Source of the DNA: Rhodobacterales bacterium
GTDB taxonomy: Bacteria > Pseudomonadota > Alphaproteobacteria > Rhodobacterales > Rhodobacteraceae
DNA length: 64,000 nucleotides
Reading direction: 5' to 3'
NCBI GenBank assembly: GCA_002747035.1
Contig: PDRZ01000025.1
Location: 1-64,000 of the forward strand
The translations under genes and the position numbers were made by a program. The notes under the pieces are model-generated. The model ran no database searches. It saw only the letters and a list, made by a program, of their open reading frames with translations, and was not told where the DNA came from. Below, one piece after another: positions 36,923 to 46,069 of this stretch; position 1 is the first letter of the stretch; each line of letters opens with the position of its first letter.

Positions 36923-37710
36923 TGGCATTCCAACCTGTCATACCTTTGAGCGGTCTGGTGGGATGGAAATTCCTTGAACGCACCCATGACCGCCAGACCG
37001 AGGCCTTCAACAGCTCGTCCGACGTGGTACGGGACACCGATTATTTTGCCGGGAATATCGGCGATATCAACACGGCGGAGGAGCTGGTTTCGGATCGTCG
37101 GCTGTTGCGGGTCGCACTTGGAGCCTTTGGACTCCAGGACGATATCGACAACAAGTTTTTTATCCGCAAGGTGTTGGAGGAAGGGGTGATTGATACGACA
37201 TCTCTTGCCAACAAGATGTCGGATGATCGCTATCACGGGCTGGCCGAAGCATTCGGTTTTGGAGATTTCGATGTTCCCAATACCAAAATGTCGACCTTTC
37301 CCGGGGAAATCGTTGAGCTTTATCGCGCACGGTCCTTTGAGGTTGCGGTTGGGGAACAGGATGAAACCCTGCGCTTTGCATTGAACGCCAAACGTGAACT
37401 GGCCGAGATCGCCAATGATTCCGCCAGCGACGATACCAAATGGTATACGATCATGGGCAACGCGCCCCTGCGACAGGTGTTTGAAACCGCGCTGGGACTG
37501 CCGTCCAGCTTTGCTCAGCTGGATCTGGACCAGCAGCTTGAGGTTTTCCGGGACAAGGCCACCGCGCAATTCGGGGATGGCGAAGTTTCACAGTTCTCTA
37601 CCGACGCGGCGGTCGAGTCGCTGGTACAGCGGTATCTCGTACGCGCCCAGATCGCGGATATTCAGACAATCTCGTCCGGTTCGATCGCCCTTACCCTATT
37701 ACAGTCTTAA
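36922..37710 (+). CDS. DUF1217-family protein, flagellum-associated
   Basis: A 262-residue protein whose start (MAFQPVIPLSGLVGWKFLERT) and repeated helical DUF1217-like segments (DTDYFAGNIGDINTAEELVSDRRLLRVALGAFGL, FIRKVLEEGVIDTTSLANKMSD) match a family found only beside flagellar genes in alphaproteobacteria. Exact role is not known. It begins on the last base of the flbT stop codon and ends 17 bases from the convergent fliI. Confidence 0.8.
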   Translation: MAFQPVIPLSGLVGWKFLERTHDRQTEAFNSSSDVVRDTDYFAGNIGDINTAEELVSDRRLLRVALGAFGLQDDIDNKFFIRKVLEEGVIDTTSLANKMSDDRYHGLAEAFGFGDFDVPNTKMSTFPGEIVELYRARSFEVAVGEQDETLRFALNAKRELAEIANDSASDDTKWYTIMGNAPLRQVFETALGLPSSFAQLDLDQQLEVFRDKATAQFGDGEVSQFSTDAAVESLVQRYLVRAQIADIQTISSGSIALTLLQS

Positions 37711-37727
37711 GCGGCTGCCAAAGCCCC

Positions 37728-39122
37728 CTACCCTGCCCTTTGAATGCTTGTTCCGGGGCCGTTCACCCGAGTTTCGGCACGCGGGCGGCCTGCCCCGCTG
37801 GACTGCGACCGGCGCAGGAGCAGTTTCAGCCGGGAAAAACTGTGCTGGATATTCTGCTGTTCCTGTTCCGCGATGAACCCGTCCAGTTCAGGCCAAATCT
37901 TGACAGCGCGGTCCAGAAGCGGATCTCCGCCCGGCGTATATAGCCCGGATTTCACCATCATCTCGGACTGTGCATAGGCCCCAAGCAACTTGCGGGTTTC
38001 GGCAATCGCTTCGTTTTCATCCGCGCTGGCCGCATCCGGCAGGCTTCGCGACACAGAGCGGAGCAGGTCGATGGCGGGATACCTTCCTCTTTCGGCAATC
38101 TGACGATCCAGCACGACATGCCCATCCAGCACCCCGCGCAGGATATCGGCAATGGGTTCTTCCATATCCGACCCCGCAACCAGGACCGAAAGTATGGCCG
38201 TGATCATGCCGGAATACCCCGCGCCCGGGCCGGCGCGCTCACAGAGTGACATAATCGTGTGCGCCGTCGACGGGGGATAGCCCCGCAATGTGGGCAATTC
38301 CCCTGCCGCCGCAGCCACCTCGCGATGCGCTTCGGCAAATCGGGTGATGGAATCGGCAAGAAACAGAACATGCTCCCCTCGATCCCGGAAATACTCGGCC
38401 ACCGTCATAGCAGTCCAGGCGCAACGGCGCCGGATGAGAGGAGATTGATCCGAAGTGGCCGCAACAACCACCGCACGCGCCATTCCCTTTTCCCCCAGCA
38501 CGTTTTCAACGAAGTCACGCAATTCACGACCCCGTTCCCCGATCATCGCGATCACGACAACATCCGCCTCCATGTTCCGCGCAAGATGGGCCAGCAGGCT
38601 GGTTTTCCCCACACCAGATCCCGCGAACAGGCCAACACGCTGTCCTTCCACCACGGGCAACATGGTGTTGAACACCGTCAACCCGGTTTCCAATCGCTTG
38701 CCCATAGGGTGGCGGGTCGCTGGCGCAGGCGGTGCAGCGCGCAGATTACACGCCACCTCGCCCCGCAAAATCGGCTTGCCATCCAGAGGTTGACCAAACG
38801 GATCAATCACGCGCCCGATCCAGGCGGGCGAAGGCGAAATCGTGGACGCATCAAGCAACACCACCCGATCCCCCAGACAAACCCCATCCGGCGCACGATC
38901 CGGCAGCATCACGATGGACTCCTCGGCCAATTGCAGCACCTCGCCGTTGATCGGCGTTCCGGAGTGACGATCAATTCGCAGTTGATCCCCCATACGCGCG
39001 TGCCCCTCAAGACCGCGCACACGCAACAGCCCTCCTTCCACGGCGGCGATCCGACCCACCTTGCGCACAACCTGCAACCCGGCGAGTTCGGCGTTCAGCC
39101 GTTTGAGTTCATTACGGTCCAT
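37728..39122 (-). CDS. fliI: Flagellum-specific export ATPase FliI
   Basis: FliI drives and orders substrate delivery to the flagellar export gate. The 464-residue protein resembles F1 beta subunits, with Walker A AGSGVGKT at 167-174, a conserved VIAMIGERGRELRDF and Walker B-like HVLFLADSITRFAEAHREV. The start MDRNELKRLN at 39122 was taken; a longer frame adds 66 residues that overlap the divergent promoter. It is divergent from flgB. Confidence 0.95.
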   Translation of the reverse strand: MDRNELKRLNAELAGLQVVRKVGRIAAVEGGLLRVRGLEGHARMGDQLRIDRHSGTPINGEVLQLAEESIVMLPDRAPDGVCLGDRVVLLDASTISPSPAWIGRVIDPFGQPLDGKPILRGEVACNLRAAPPAPATRHPMGKRLETGLTVFNTMLPVVEGQRVGLFAGSGVGKTSLLAHLARNMEADVVVIAMIGERGRELRDFVENVLGEKGMARAVVVAATSDQSPLIRRRCAWTAMTVAEYFRDRGEHVLFLADSITRFAEAHREVAAAAGELPTLRGYPPSTAHTIMSLCERAGPGAGYSGMITAILSVLVAGSDMEEPIADILRGVLDGHVVLDRQIAERGRYPAIDLLRSVSRSLPDAASADENEAIAETRKLLGAYAQSEMMVKSGLYTPGGDPLLDRAVKIWPELDGFIAEQEQQNIQHSFSRLKLLLRRSQSSGAGRPRAETRVNGPGTSIQRAG

Positions 39123-39181
39123 TCGAATCCTCCAAAAACATTTCGAAAGTCGTCTGAAAACAATTTCTAAAGGAATCAGGG

Positions 39182-39196
39182 TTAAGCCTTGGTTGA
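39182..39196. promoter_or_regulatory. CtrA-like site TTAA-N7-TTGA between fliI and flgB
   Basis: TTAA, seven bases (GCCTTGG), TTGA lies in the 97-bp divergent region between fliI and flgB, 24 bases before the flgB ATG. The CtrA consensus is TTAA-N7-TTAA; one base differs. CtrA controls flagellar genes in many Rhodobacterales. Confidence 0.4.
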
Positions 39197-39219
39197 AACC
39201 AATCGAGGGAGAAGCCCCG

Positions 39220-39609
39220 ATGCTTGATAAGATCGAAATCTTTCGCCTGGCCCACGCCATGGCATCACATGCAGGCACACGACAAGCCGTCGTGGCCCAG
39301 AACATCGCCAACGCGGACACGCCCGGATACGTGCCGCGCGACGTGACCCCGTTTCAGGATCTTGTGAAAGACACCGATGGTGGTTTTTCTGGCCGTGCAA
39401 CCCGTGTCGGGCACCTGCACGGCACCCGGGAAATCGCGAACCCCGCGATATTCGACCGGGAGACCGGAGCGTTCAATCCCAACGACAACGGTGTGATCCT
39501 GGGCGAAGAAATGCTCAAGGCCGTGGAAGTGAAACGACAGCATGACAAGGCGATGGCGATCTATCGCTCGGGGATGAACATCCTGCGCGCCTCGCTTGGC
39601 AAACAGTAA
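39220..39609 (+). CDS. flgB: Flagellar basal-body rod protein FlgB
   Basis: The 129-residue proximal rod protein has the rod signature AQNIANADTPGYVPRDV and a C-terminal helix (MLKAVEVKRQHDKAMAIYRSGMNILRASLG). GAGGGAGAA precedes the ATG. It opens a dense plus-strand operon flgB-flgC-fliE-fliQ-flgF-flgG-flgA-flgH and a FliL-like gene. Confidence 0.95.
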   Translation: MLDKIEIFRLAHAMASHAGTRQAVVAQNIANADTPGYVPRDVTPFQDLVKDTDGGFSGRATRVGHLHGTREIANPAIFDRETGAFNPNDNGVILGEEMLKAVEVKRQHDKAMAIYRSGMNILRASLGKQ

Positions 39610-39620
39610 GGGGCGCGATC

Positions 39621-40013
39621 ATGAGTGAATTTCTGAAATCTCTGAGCGTATCGGCAAGCGGACTACAGGCCCAGACCCAGCGCTTGCGCCACGTGTCCGA
39701 AAACATCGCCAATGCCGACACCCCGGGATACCGGCGCAAAACCGTGCCCTTTGAAACCGCCATGTCCGAACGCGACGGGGTCGGACGGGTCGAAACCGGA
39801 CGCGTGTCGCTGGACAAATCCGACCTGACCCGCGTGTACGATCCAGCCCACCCCATGGCGGATGCAAGCGGCCATTACGACGGGTCGAATGTGGACCTGA
39901 TCATCGAAATTGCAGACGCGCGCGAAGCGCAGCGGAGCTATGAGGCAAATTTGAAAATGTTCGACCAGGCACGGCAGATGTCGTCAAGCCTGCTTGACCT
40001 TCTGAGACGATAA
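39621..40013 (+). CDS. flgC: Flagellar basal-body rod protein FlgC
   Basis: The 130-residue rod protein shows LRHVSENIANADTPGYRRKTVPFE and the C-terminal EAQRSYEANLKMFDQARQMSSSLLDLLRR. It lies 11 bases behind flgB and 12 before fliE. Confidence 0.95.
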   Translation: MSEFLKSLSVSASGLQAQTQRLRHVSENIANADTPGYRRKTVPFETAMSERDGVGRVETGRVSLDKSDLTRVYDPAHPMADASGHYDGSNVDLIIEIADAREAQRSYEANLKMFDQARQMSSSLLDLLRR

Positions 40014-40025
40014 AGGAGATCCAGA

Positions 40026-40322
40026 ATGGATATTCATGCGTTAAACGCATCCCAGAAATACGCGGCACTGCGCCCGGCAACCGAACCCGTTCCGGGTCAA
40101 GGCGAAGATGGCATCGGTGCCGCCGCCACCGGTGCCATGCGGGATTTTGCAACAACATTGCAGGAAAGCGAAGAAATCGCCAAGGCGGCAATGACCGGGG
40201 ATGCAGACCCCCACGCGTTGGTTCAGGCGCTGGCTCAGACCGAGCTCGCCGTTGAAACCGTTGTGACCATGCGCAACAAGGTGGTCGAGGCCTATCAGGA
40301 AATCCTGAGAATGCCGGTCTGA
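40026..40322 (+). CDS. fliE: Flagellar hook-basal body complex protein FliE
   Basis: FliE connects the MS ring with the rod. The 98-residue protein has an N-terminal variable part and the helical C-terminus ALAQTELAVETVVTMRNKVVEAYQEILRMPV typical of FliE. AAAGGAGA precedes the ATG. Located in the rod operon. Confidence 0.93.
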   Translation: MDIHALNASQKYAALRPATEPVPGQGEDGIGAAATGAMRDFATTLQESEEIAKAAMTGDADPHALVQALAQTELAVETVVTMRNKVVEAYQEILRMPV

Positions 40323-40329
40323 TCCCGAC

Positions 40330-40596
40330 ATGGAAGAAGCCATCTTCTTTGACACGCTCCGACAGGGACTGTGGGTCGCCGTCATCACCTCGATCCCGAT
40401 CCTGTCGGTCGCTTTGATCGCCGGGGTCGCGGTGGGATTGTTCCAGGCGCTGACCTCGATCCAGGAAATGACGCTGACCTTTGTGCCGAAACTGGCGGCC
40501 ATCGTAATCGTGTTCTGGATGTCGATGGGCTTCATGTCGCAAACGCTGGTGTCTTTTTTCCAGGGCACTTTGGTTCCATTGATCGCAGGAGTTTGA
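40330..40596 (+). CDS. fliQ: Flagellar export gate protein FliQ
   Basis: The 88-residue protein with two membrane helices (VAVITSIPILSVALIAGVAVG and LAAIVIVFWMSMGFMSQTLV) and the conserved FQALTSIQEMTLTFVPK loop is a subunit of the type III export gate with FliP and FliR. It sits apart from fliP (56.4 kb) and fliR (45.3 kb) but inside the same supercluster. Confidence 0.95.
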   Translation: MEEAIFFDTLRQGLWVAVITSIPILSVALIAGVAVGLFQALTSIQEMTLTFVPKLAAIVIVFWMSMGFMSQTLVSFFQGTLVPLIAGV

Positions 40597-40597
40597 G

Positions 40598-41311
40598 ATG
40601 GACAATACAGGCTATGTCACGCTGACCCGCCAATCCGGGCTGATGCGCGAAATGCGCGTGGTGGCCAACAACATCGCCAACTCGGCCACCACCGGGTATC
40701 GGCAGGAAGGGTTGGTGTTCGCAGAACATGTGAAGGGGGTCGAAAACGGCCCCTCCCTGTCCATGGCAACGGCAAAAATCCGCAACACCTCGATGGCGCA
40801 GGGCACGTTGACCCAGACCGGTGGCAAGCTTGACCTGGCCATCGAAGGCGAAGGGTTTTTCCTTGTTGAAACCCCGAATGGTGAGCGGTTGACCCGCGCG
40901 GGCAACTTCACCGCCAATGGCGAGGGGGATCTTGTCACCAATGACGGATTTCGTGTGCTGGATGGCGGCGGAGCACCCGTGTTCATTCCACCGGATGCGA
41001 CCGACCTTGCCGTGTCAGCGGATGGCACGGTCAGCACGAATGGCCGCCCGCTGACCCAGATCGGGATATACCTGCCCACCGATCCGCTTGAAATGGCGCG
41101 CGAGGACGGCGTGATGTTCCGTTCGGACGCGGGCGTGGAGCCCACGGAAGGCGCATCTATCGTTCAGGGTTTCCTTGAAAGCTCGAACGTCAACCCTGTG
41201 GGTCAGATCGCGCGGATGATCGAAGTCCAGCGGGCCTATGAAATGGGGCAAAGCTTCCTTGACGCTGAAAACGAGCGGATGCGCGAAGCCCTCAAAACCT
41301 TTGTGAGATAA
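40598..41311 (+). CDS. flgF: Flagellar basal-body rod protein FlgF
   Basis: The 237-residue proximal rod protein begins with a rod signature (MREMRVVANNIANSATTGYRQEGLVF) and ends in ARMIEVQRAYEMGQSFLDAENERMREALKTF. Middle beta-rich D1 region as in FlgG. The gene begins one base after fliQ ends. Confidence 0.94.
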   Translation: MDNTGYVTLTRQSGLMREMRVVANNIANSATTGYRQEGLVFAEHVKGVENGPSLSMATAKIRNTSMAQGTLTQTGGKLDLAIEGEGFFLVETPNGERLTRAGNFTANGEGDLVTNDGFRVLDGGGAPVFIPPDATDLAVSADGTVSTNGRPLTQIGIYLPTDPLEMAREDGVMFRSDAGVEPTEGASIVQGFLESSNVNPVGQIARMIEVQRAYEMGQSFLDAENERMREALKTFVR

Positions 41312-41326
41312 CGAGAGGAGAGCAGA

Positions 41327-42112
41327 ATGCGAGCCCTGAAGATTGCCGCAACGGGAATGGCAGCCCAACAAATGCGGGTGGAGACGATCTCCAACAACCT
41401 GTCCAACATGTCGACCACGGGTTACAATGCCCGGCGCGCCGAATTCGCGGATTTGCATTACCAGCAGATGACACGCCCGGGTACGGTGAATGCCTCGGAT
41501 GGTACGGTGTTGCCCACCGGGGTCCAGCTTGGGCTGGGCGTGCGCCCCGCCGCGGTATCCGTGCAATTGGCCCAAGGTTCCCTGTCAGCCACGGGCGGCG
41601 ATCTGGATGTTGCCATTGACGGGGCAGGATACCTGGAAGTAACGCTGCCCTCTGGCCAGTCCGCTTATACCCGTGATGGCGGGCTAAAGCGCACCGGCGA
41701 GGGATTGATCGTGACCTCCGATGGCTTTCCCGTCGCGCCCGAAATCACCATCCCCTCGGATGCGCGCTCGATCTCGATCAACGCGGATGGCGAAGTGTAT
41801 GCCTATTTCCAGGACAACGGCGAGGCACAGCTGTTGGGACAATTCCAGCTGGTTGGCTTTACCAATGCCAAGGGGCTGGAGGCGCGGGGCAGCAACCTGT
41901 TCACCGAAACCGAAGGCTCGGGTCCGCCGATTGTCACCACGCCGGGCCAGGACGGGCTTGGCACATTGCGCCAAGGGTATCTGGAAGCCAGTTCGGTGGA
42001 CGCAGTGCGCGAAATTACCGAGTTGATCGAAGCCCAGCGCGGTTATGAAATGAACGCCAAGGTGATTTCCGCCGCCGACCAGATGCTTGGCGCAACCACA
42101 CAGGTGCGCTGA
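41327..42112 (+). CDS. flgG: Flagellar distal rod protein FlgG
   Basis: The 261-residue distal rod protein shows MRALKIAATGMAAQQMRVETISNNLSNMSTTGYNARRAEF, LGVRPAAVSVQLAQGSL, and the C-terminal TELIEAQRGYEMNAKVISAADQMLGATTQVR. AGGAGAG precedes the ATG. Its stop overlaps the flgA start. Confidence 0.96.
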   Translation: MRALKIAATGMAAQQMRVETISNNLSNMSTTGYNARRAEFADLHYQQMTRPGTVNASDGTVLPTGVQLGLGVRPAAVSVQLAQGSLSATGGDLDVAIDGAGYLEVTLPSGQSAYTRDGGLKRTGEGLIVTSDGFPVAPEITIPSDARSISINADGEVYAYFQDNGEAQLLGQFQLVGFTNAKGLEARGSNLFTETEGSGPPIVTTPGQDGLGTLRQGYLEASSVDAVREITELIEAQRGYEMNAKVISAADQMLGATTQVR

Positions 42113-42528
42113 TGCTTCGCCTGACCCTGATCGCAACCCTTCTTGCCGGATCTGCATGGGCCGACACGGTCGTGCCCACGCGCACGATCCGCGCCCATTC
42201 GATCATCGGACCGGAAGACCTTGCCTTGAAGCGAGTCGATATTGCCGGGACCTATTCAGACATGTCCGAGTTGGTTGGACAAGAAGCGCGCGTGGCTCTG
42301 TATGCCGGGCGACCCGTGCGGCGCGGCGATATTGGTCCGCCTGCGCTGGTTGAGCGCAACCAATTGATTTCGTTAATCTATAGTCGTGGAGATTTGAACA
42401 TTGCCACGGAAGGGCGGGCGCTGCAACGCGCCGGGGTCGGCGACCTTGTCCGCGTCATGAACCTGTCATCGCGCACCACGGTCAGCGGGATCGTAATGAA
42501 AGATGGCCGGGTTTCGGTCTCAAACTAG
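42112..42528 (+). CDS. flgA: Flagella basal body P-ring formation chaperone FlgA
   Basis: A 138-residue periplasmic chaperone of the P ring, with a signal peptide (first 18 residues) and an SAF-type domain (VPTRTIRAHSIIGPEDLALKRVD, RPVRRGDIGPP, GVGDLVRVMNLSSRTTVSGIV). It is a short form lacking the N-terminal domain found in enteric FlgA, which is usual in alphaproteobacteria. Its client FlgI is not in the window. Confidence 0.9.
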   Translation: MLRLTLIATLLAGSAWADTVVPTRTIRAHSIIGPEDLALKRVDIAGTYSDMSELVGQEARVALYAGRPVRRGDIGPPALVERNQLISLIYSRGDLNIATEGRALQRAGVGDLVRVMNLSSRTTVSGIVMKDGRVSVSN

Positions 42529-42539
42529 GGGATGAAGTG

Positions 42540-43268
42540 ATGAAAAACGTTGTGCTACTGGGGATCGCTGGTGCGTTGGTTGCAGCCTGTGGCCGTGGCG
42601 ATCACCTTGGCAAACCACCAAGCTTTACCGAAACGATGAACACACCCGAACACGTGGCCATGGTCAATCCTGGCCTGCCCGCCGAAATGCCCAAAACCCG
42701 CCCGGTGGACAACGCCTCGCTTTGGAGCGGAAGTCGCAAATCGCTTTTGGGTGACCGGCGTGCGGTCAAACGCGGCGACATCATGACCGTTGTGATCAAA
42801 ATTGACGAAAAGGCCGAGATTTCCAACAAAACATCGCGCAGTCGCGGCGGTTCGGAATCCATGTCCGTCCCCGGCTTGCTCGGTCTGCCTCAGCGGCTCA
42901 ATGAAAAGCTGCCTGAAGGCGCTTCGATGGCAGAGGCCGTGTCGATCGATTCGTCGTCAAGCTCATCCGGGACCGGATCCGTGCGCCGGAACGAAAAGCT
43001 AACCCTGCGCGTGGCGGCCACCATCACCGACGTGCTGCCCAACGGTGTCTTGTCCATCGCGGGCAAACAGGAGGTACGGGTCAATTTCGAGCTTCGGGAA
43101 TTGCTCGTAACCGGCTTCGTACGTCCGGAAGACATCTCGCGTCAGAACGAAATCACATACGACAAAATCGCCTCGGCGCGGATTTCTTATGGAGGCCGCG
43201 GGCAGATCACGGATGTTCAACAACCCCGTTATGGTCAACAGGTCGCGGACATGGTCCTGCCCTTCTGA
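42540..43268 (+). CDS. flgH: Flagellar L-ring lipoprotein FlgH
   Basis: A 242-residue outer membrane lipoprotein with lipobox VAAC in the first 18 residues, SLWSGSRKSLLGDRRAVKRGDIMTVVI and the C-terminal GFVRPEDISRQNEITYDKIASARISYGGRG, all FlgH signatures. The ATG at 42540 was chosen over a GTG one codon earlier. It forms the L ring around the distal rod. Confidence 0.96.
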   Translation: MKNVVLLGIAGALVAACGRGDHLGKPPSFTETMNTPEHVAMVNPGLPAEMPKTRPVDNASLWSGSRKSLLGDRRAVKRGDIMTVVIKIDEKAEISNKTSRSRGGSESMSVPGLLGLPQRLNEKLPEGASMAEAVSIDSSSSSSGTGSVRRNEKLTLRVAATITDVLPNGVLSIAGKQEVRVNFELRELLVTGFVRPEDISRQNEITYDKIASARISYGGRGQITDVQQPRYGQQVADMVLPF

Positions 43269-43300
43269 TCCCGGATCGACGCTAATTAAAGGAGGGTGAC

Positions 43301-43798
43301 ATGATCGCCAAACTGCTTCCTGTTCTTCTGTTGGTCCTGGGCGTTGGTACCGGGATTGGCGCAGGCATTTTCCTCAAACCCGAACCCAGGGAGCATGTGG
43401 AAATCAACCCCTGTGGAGACGAACACCCCAAAAAAGTAGCAAAGTCGGAGAGCAAAGAAGAAGAGACCGATCCGACCCATGAATATGTCAAGCTCAACAA
43501 CCAGTTCGTCGTGCCGGTTGTCGGCAAGAACAAGGTGAGTTCTCTGGTTGTTCTGTCGCTGAGCGTCGAGGTAGAAGCCGGCCAGAAAGAGGCGGTCTAT
43601 GCCCGTGAACCCAAGCTTCGCGACGCCTTTTTGCAAACCCTGTTCGATCACGCCAACATGGGCGGCTTCGAAGGGTCATTCACATCTTCAAACAACATGA
43701 AAATCCTGCGCAACGCGCTGCGGGAAGTCGCGAACAAAACCCTGGGTGATCTGGTTTCGGATGTGCTGATTATCGATATCGTAAGGCAAGACGTCTGA
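43301..43798 (+). CDS. FliL-like basal-body protein (first copy)
   Basis: A 165-residue protein with one N-terminal membrane helix (residues about 5-24), an acidic/Lys-rich linker with a single Cys, and a periplasmic FliL-type domain (YVKLNNQFVVPVVG, VLSLSVEVEAG, LRDAFLQTLFDHANMGGFEG, LVSDVLIIDIVRQ). FliL supports stator function around the motor. A second, more typical FliL lies at 53.3 kb, so the two may have divided roles. AAAGGAGG precedes the ATG. It ends the rod operon and faces the FliJ-like gene. Confidence 0.72.
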   Translation: MIAKLLPVLLLVLGVGTGIGAGIFLKPEPREHVEINPCGDEHPKKVAKSESKEEETDPTHEYVKLNNQFVVPVVGKNKVSSLVVLSLSVEVEAGQKEAVYAREPKLRDAFLQTLFDHANMGGFEGSFTSSNNMKILRNALREVANKTLGDLVSDVLIIDIVRQDV

Positions 43799-43805
43799 GC
43801 GACCC

Positions 43806-44219
43806 TTACCGGGACGTCAGGATGGACATATCTTGTATCTGCTCTGAAATGCGCGCCTCTCGAGCGCGCATTTTTGTTTGAGCCGACTTTTCGCTCAATT
43901 CTCGCGCAACCTCGGCCTTGCCATGGGATTTCGCCATGCGCAAACGGGCTTCGCCCTTGCGCGCCATAACACCGGCCAGACGCATCTGAAGCGTGGCCCT
44001 TGTTCTTTCGACCCAACCACGCCACAAAATATCTGCTCCGATGCTGCGTTGCACAAACCGGGACTCTTCGCTCCCCTGCTCTGCAACGCGCATTTGATCG
44101 TCAAGCTTGGCAAGATCAGCCCGCAAAGCGTTTTCTTCGGCCACAATTGCCTGCAAGGCACTCATGTCTCGTTGATAGAGCGTTTCTGTGATGTGTCGAA
44201 GATCTTCGAAATCATTCAT
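43806..44219 (-). CDS. Coiled-coil protein, FliJ-like candidate
   Basis: A 137-residue, strongly helical and charged protein without membrane segments (heptads from about residue 5 to 130). It is placed directly behind flhB on the same strand with a 3-base gap. FliJ, the stalk of the export ATPase, has this length and character and is otherwise missing in the window, so this is a candidate. No sequence signature proves it. Confidence 0.5.
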   Translation of the reverse strand: MNDFEDLRHITETLYQRDMSALQAIVAEENALRADLAKLDDQMRVAEQGSEESRFVQRSIGADILWRGWVERTRATLQMRLAGVMARKGEARLRMAKSHGKAEVARELSEKSAQTKMRAREARISEQIQDMSILTSR

Positions 44220-44222
44220 ACA

Positions 44223-45305
44223 TCATACCCCCCAGGATGCCCGTTTACGCATCGCTTCAGCGAACCGGATCGCCGCAGCAACGGCACGGTAGTGTTCGGG
44301 CTGAATCTCGTCACCGATATTCGTGGTGGCATGAAGTGCCCGCGCCGTGGGCGGATCGGAATGGATCGGAACGCCAGCATCTTGTGCCGTTTCGCGAATG
44401 GCGCGCGCGATTTCGTCAACCCCCTTGGCGACGCAACGCGGTGCCTCTCCCCGCTTGCGGCTCCATTTCAGGGCAACCGCATAGTGGGTCGGGTTCACGA
44501 TCACCACATCCGCCTCGGGCACATCCCCCATCATCTGGTTCAACGCGATCTCCTGACCCCTCTGACGGCGCTGTTGCTTCATATACGGATCGCCCTCAGC
44601 TTCTTTATGCTCGTCCCTGATCTCTTTGTCGGACATGCGATTTTTTCGCATATGCTCGGCATGCTGCCAGAGATAATCGACCCCCCCGATGGACACTGCA
44701 ATCACCGTTGCCACGAACAGGAACTGGATCGCCACATCAGTCAGCACCCACACCGCAATGGAAGGACCGGCCATCATGGAATTTGCCATATCGGGCAGGT
44801 TAACCTTGAGAAACACACCGAGACAGACGGAATAGATCACCAATTTCACAAAGCTCTTGGCAAATTCGAACAACCCGTTCCGGCCATATTTGTTTTTGGC
44901 ATTCGATATCGGCGAGATGCGGGACAGCTTCGGGCGCAGTTTATCCGGGGCAAAAACAAAACCGCGCTGCGCTATCGTCATCAGGATCACGGCCAGTCCG
45001 GGCAGAACCAGCCAGGGCAACATACCGCGACCCACGGACAGGGCCAGGCCACCAAGCAGGCTGCGTGGATCCCCGTCAAACACCAGCGGAGCAAGCCGTT
45101 CGGGCCGATCAATCAAGCTGACAAAGGCGTCCCCCAGGGTTTGAATCGATCCGCTCCCTGCCGCCAGCGCGCAAAGGAGAAATCCACCATATGCAGCCGC
45201 CACGGACAGGTCGGATGATTTCGGAATTTCACCCTTCTTTCGGGCATCATCCAATTTCTTCTGCGTCGGTTCATGGGATTTGGAGCTGTCGTCTTCCTGG
45301 CTCAT
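44223..45305 (-). CDS. flhB: Flagellar export switch protein FlhB
   Basis: FlhB switches the export gate from hook to filament substrates. The 360-residue protein has four membrane helices after a charged N-terminus (KSHEPTQKKLDDARKKGEIPKS) and the autocleavage motif NPTH at 271-274 followed by YAVALKW. Its start overlaps the fliR stop (ATGA). Confidence 0.97.
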   Translation of the reverse strand: MSQEDDSSKSHEPTQKKLDDARKKGEIPKSSDLSVAAAYGGFLLCALAAGSGSIQTLGDAFVSLIDRPERLAPLVFDGDPRSLLGGLALSVGRGMLPWLVLPGLAVILMTIAQRGFVFAPDKLRPKLSRISPISNAKNKYGRNGLFEFAKSFVKLVIYSVCLGVFLKVNLPDMANSMMAGPSIAVWVLTDVAIQFLFVATVIAVSIGGVDYLWQHAEHMRKNRMSDKEIRDEHKEAEGDPYMKQQRRQRGQEIALNQMMGDVPEADVVIVNPTHYAVALKWSRKRGEAPRCVAKGVDEIARAIRETAQDAGVPIHSDPPTARALHATTNIGDEIQPEHYRAVAAAIRFAEAMRKRASWGV

Positions 45306-46069
45306 TTCAACGCCCCCAACGGGTTGTCGATAAAGCCCACGAACGTGTCATGCCAGATAGTCAACATCAACGGAGCAAGCAGGAACAAAAGGATAAGCCC
45401 CCCGGCCGTGATCACTGGTGCCCCGACAAAGGCGACCATCAGCTGGGGCATCGCGCGATTGATCACTCCAAGAGTCAGATTGTAGAGCACGGAAATGATG
45501 ATAAACGGCGCCGCAAGGGTAAAGGCGAGCGAAAACGCGCGCGCCACCTGGGCCACCCCCCATTGCGAAAAATCCGCAGAGGTGAGCAATGTTCCCGCCG
45601 GAAAAGGAGTGTAGGACAGGATCAAAAGCTCGGACAGACGAATGTGAAGGCCGGACAAGACCGCCAATGCCAATGCCGACACCACGAGAATATGCCCGAT
45701 TGCGGGCATCGGTTCGGTCGCAGCGCCACCAAAAATCTGGGCAAGTGAGGTCGCCTGGGCCGCCATAGAGCCAGCAGTTGAAATGGCCAGAATGAACATG
45801 CGCAATCCGATCCCAAGCATTGCACCCACCAGCGTTTCGGTCAGCAACAGACGCATAAACACCCCTTCGGACGGCTCAACCGCCGGTACAGCCGGAGCAA
45901 CGATCATCGTAAAGCAAATACCCAAGACCAACCGCACGCGCACAGGAACAGATTGTTCGCCAAAGGCCGGCATCAGCGACATCATCGACCCGACACGTAA
46001 AAACACGACGAGCCCCTGCCAAAGCAAAGCATCCCCTCGCATCAAAAGCTCAATCAGCGATGCCGTCAT
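45302..46069 (-). CDS. fliR: Flagellar export gate protein FliR
   Basis: A 255-residue protein with six or so membrane helices (for example FLRVGSMMSLMPAFGEQSVPVRVRLVLGI and LTETLVGAMLGIGLRMFILAISTAGSMAAQ), a core subunit of the FliPQR gate. It is coupled by 4-base overlaps to flhA upstream and flhB downstream. Confidence 0.96.
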   Translation of the reverse strand: MTASLIELLMRGDALLWQGLVVFLRVGSMMSLMPAFGEQSVPVRVRLVLGICFTMIVAPAVPAVEPSEGVFMRLLLTETLVGAMLGIGLRMFILAISTAGSMAAQATSLAQIFGGAATEPMPAIGHILVVSALALAVLSGLHIRLSELLILSYTPFPAGTLLTSADFSQWGVAQVARAFSLAFTLAAPFIIISVLYNLTLGVINRAMPQLMVAFVGAPVITAGGLILLFLLAPLMLTIWHDTFVGFIDNPLGALK

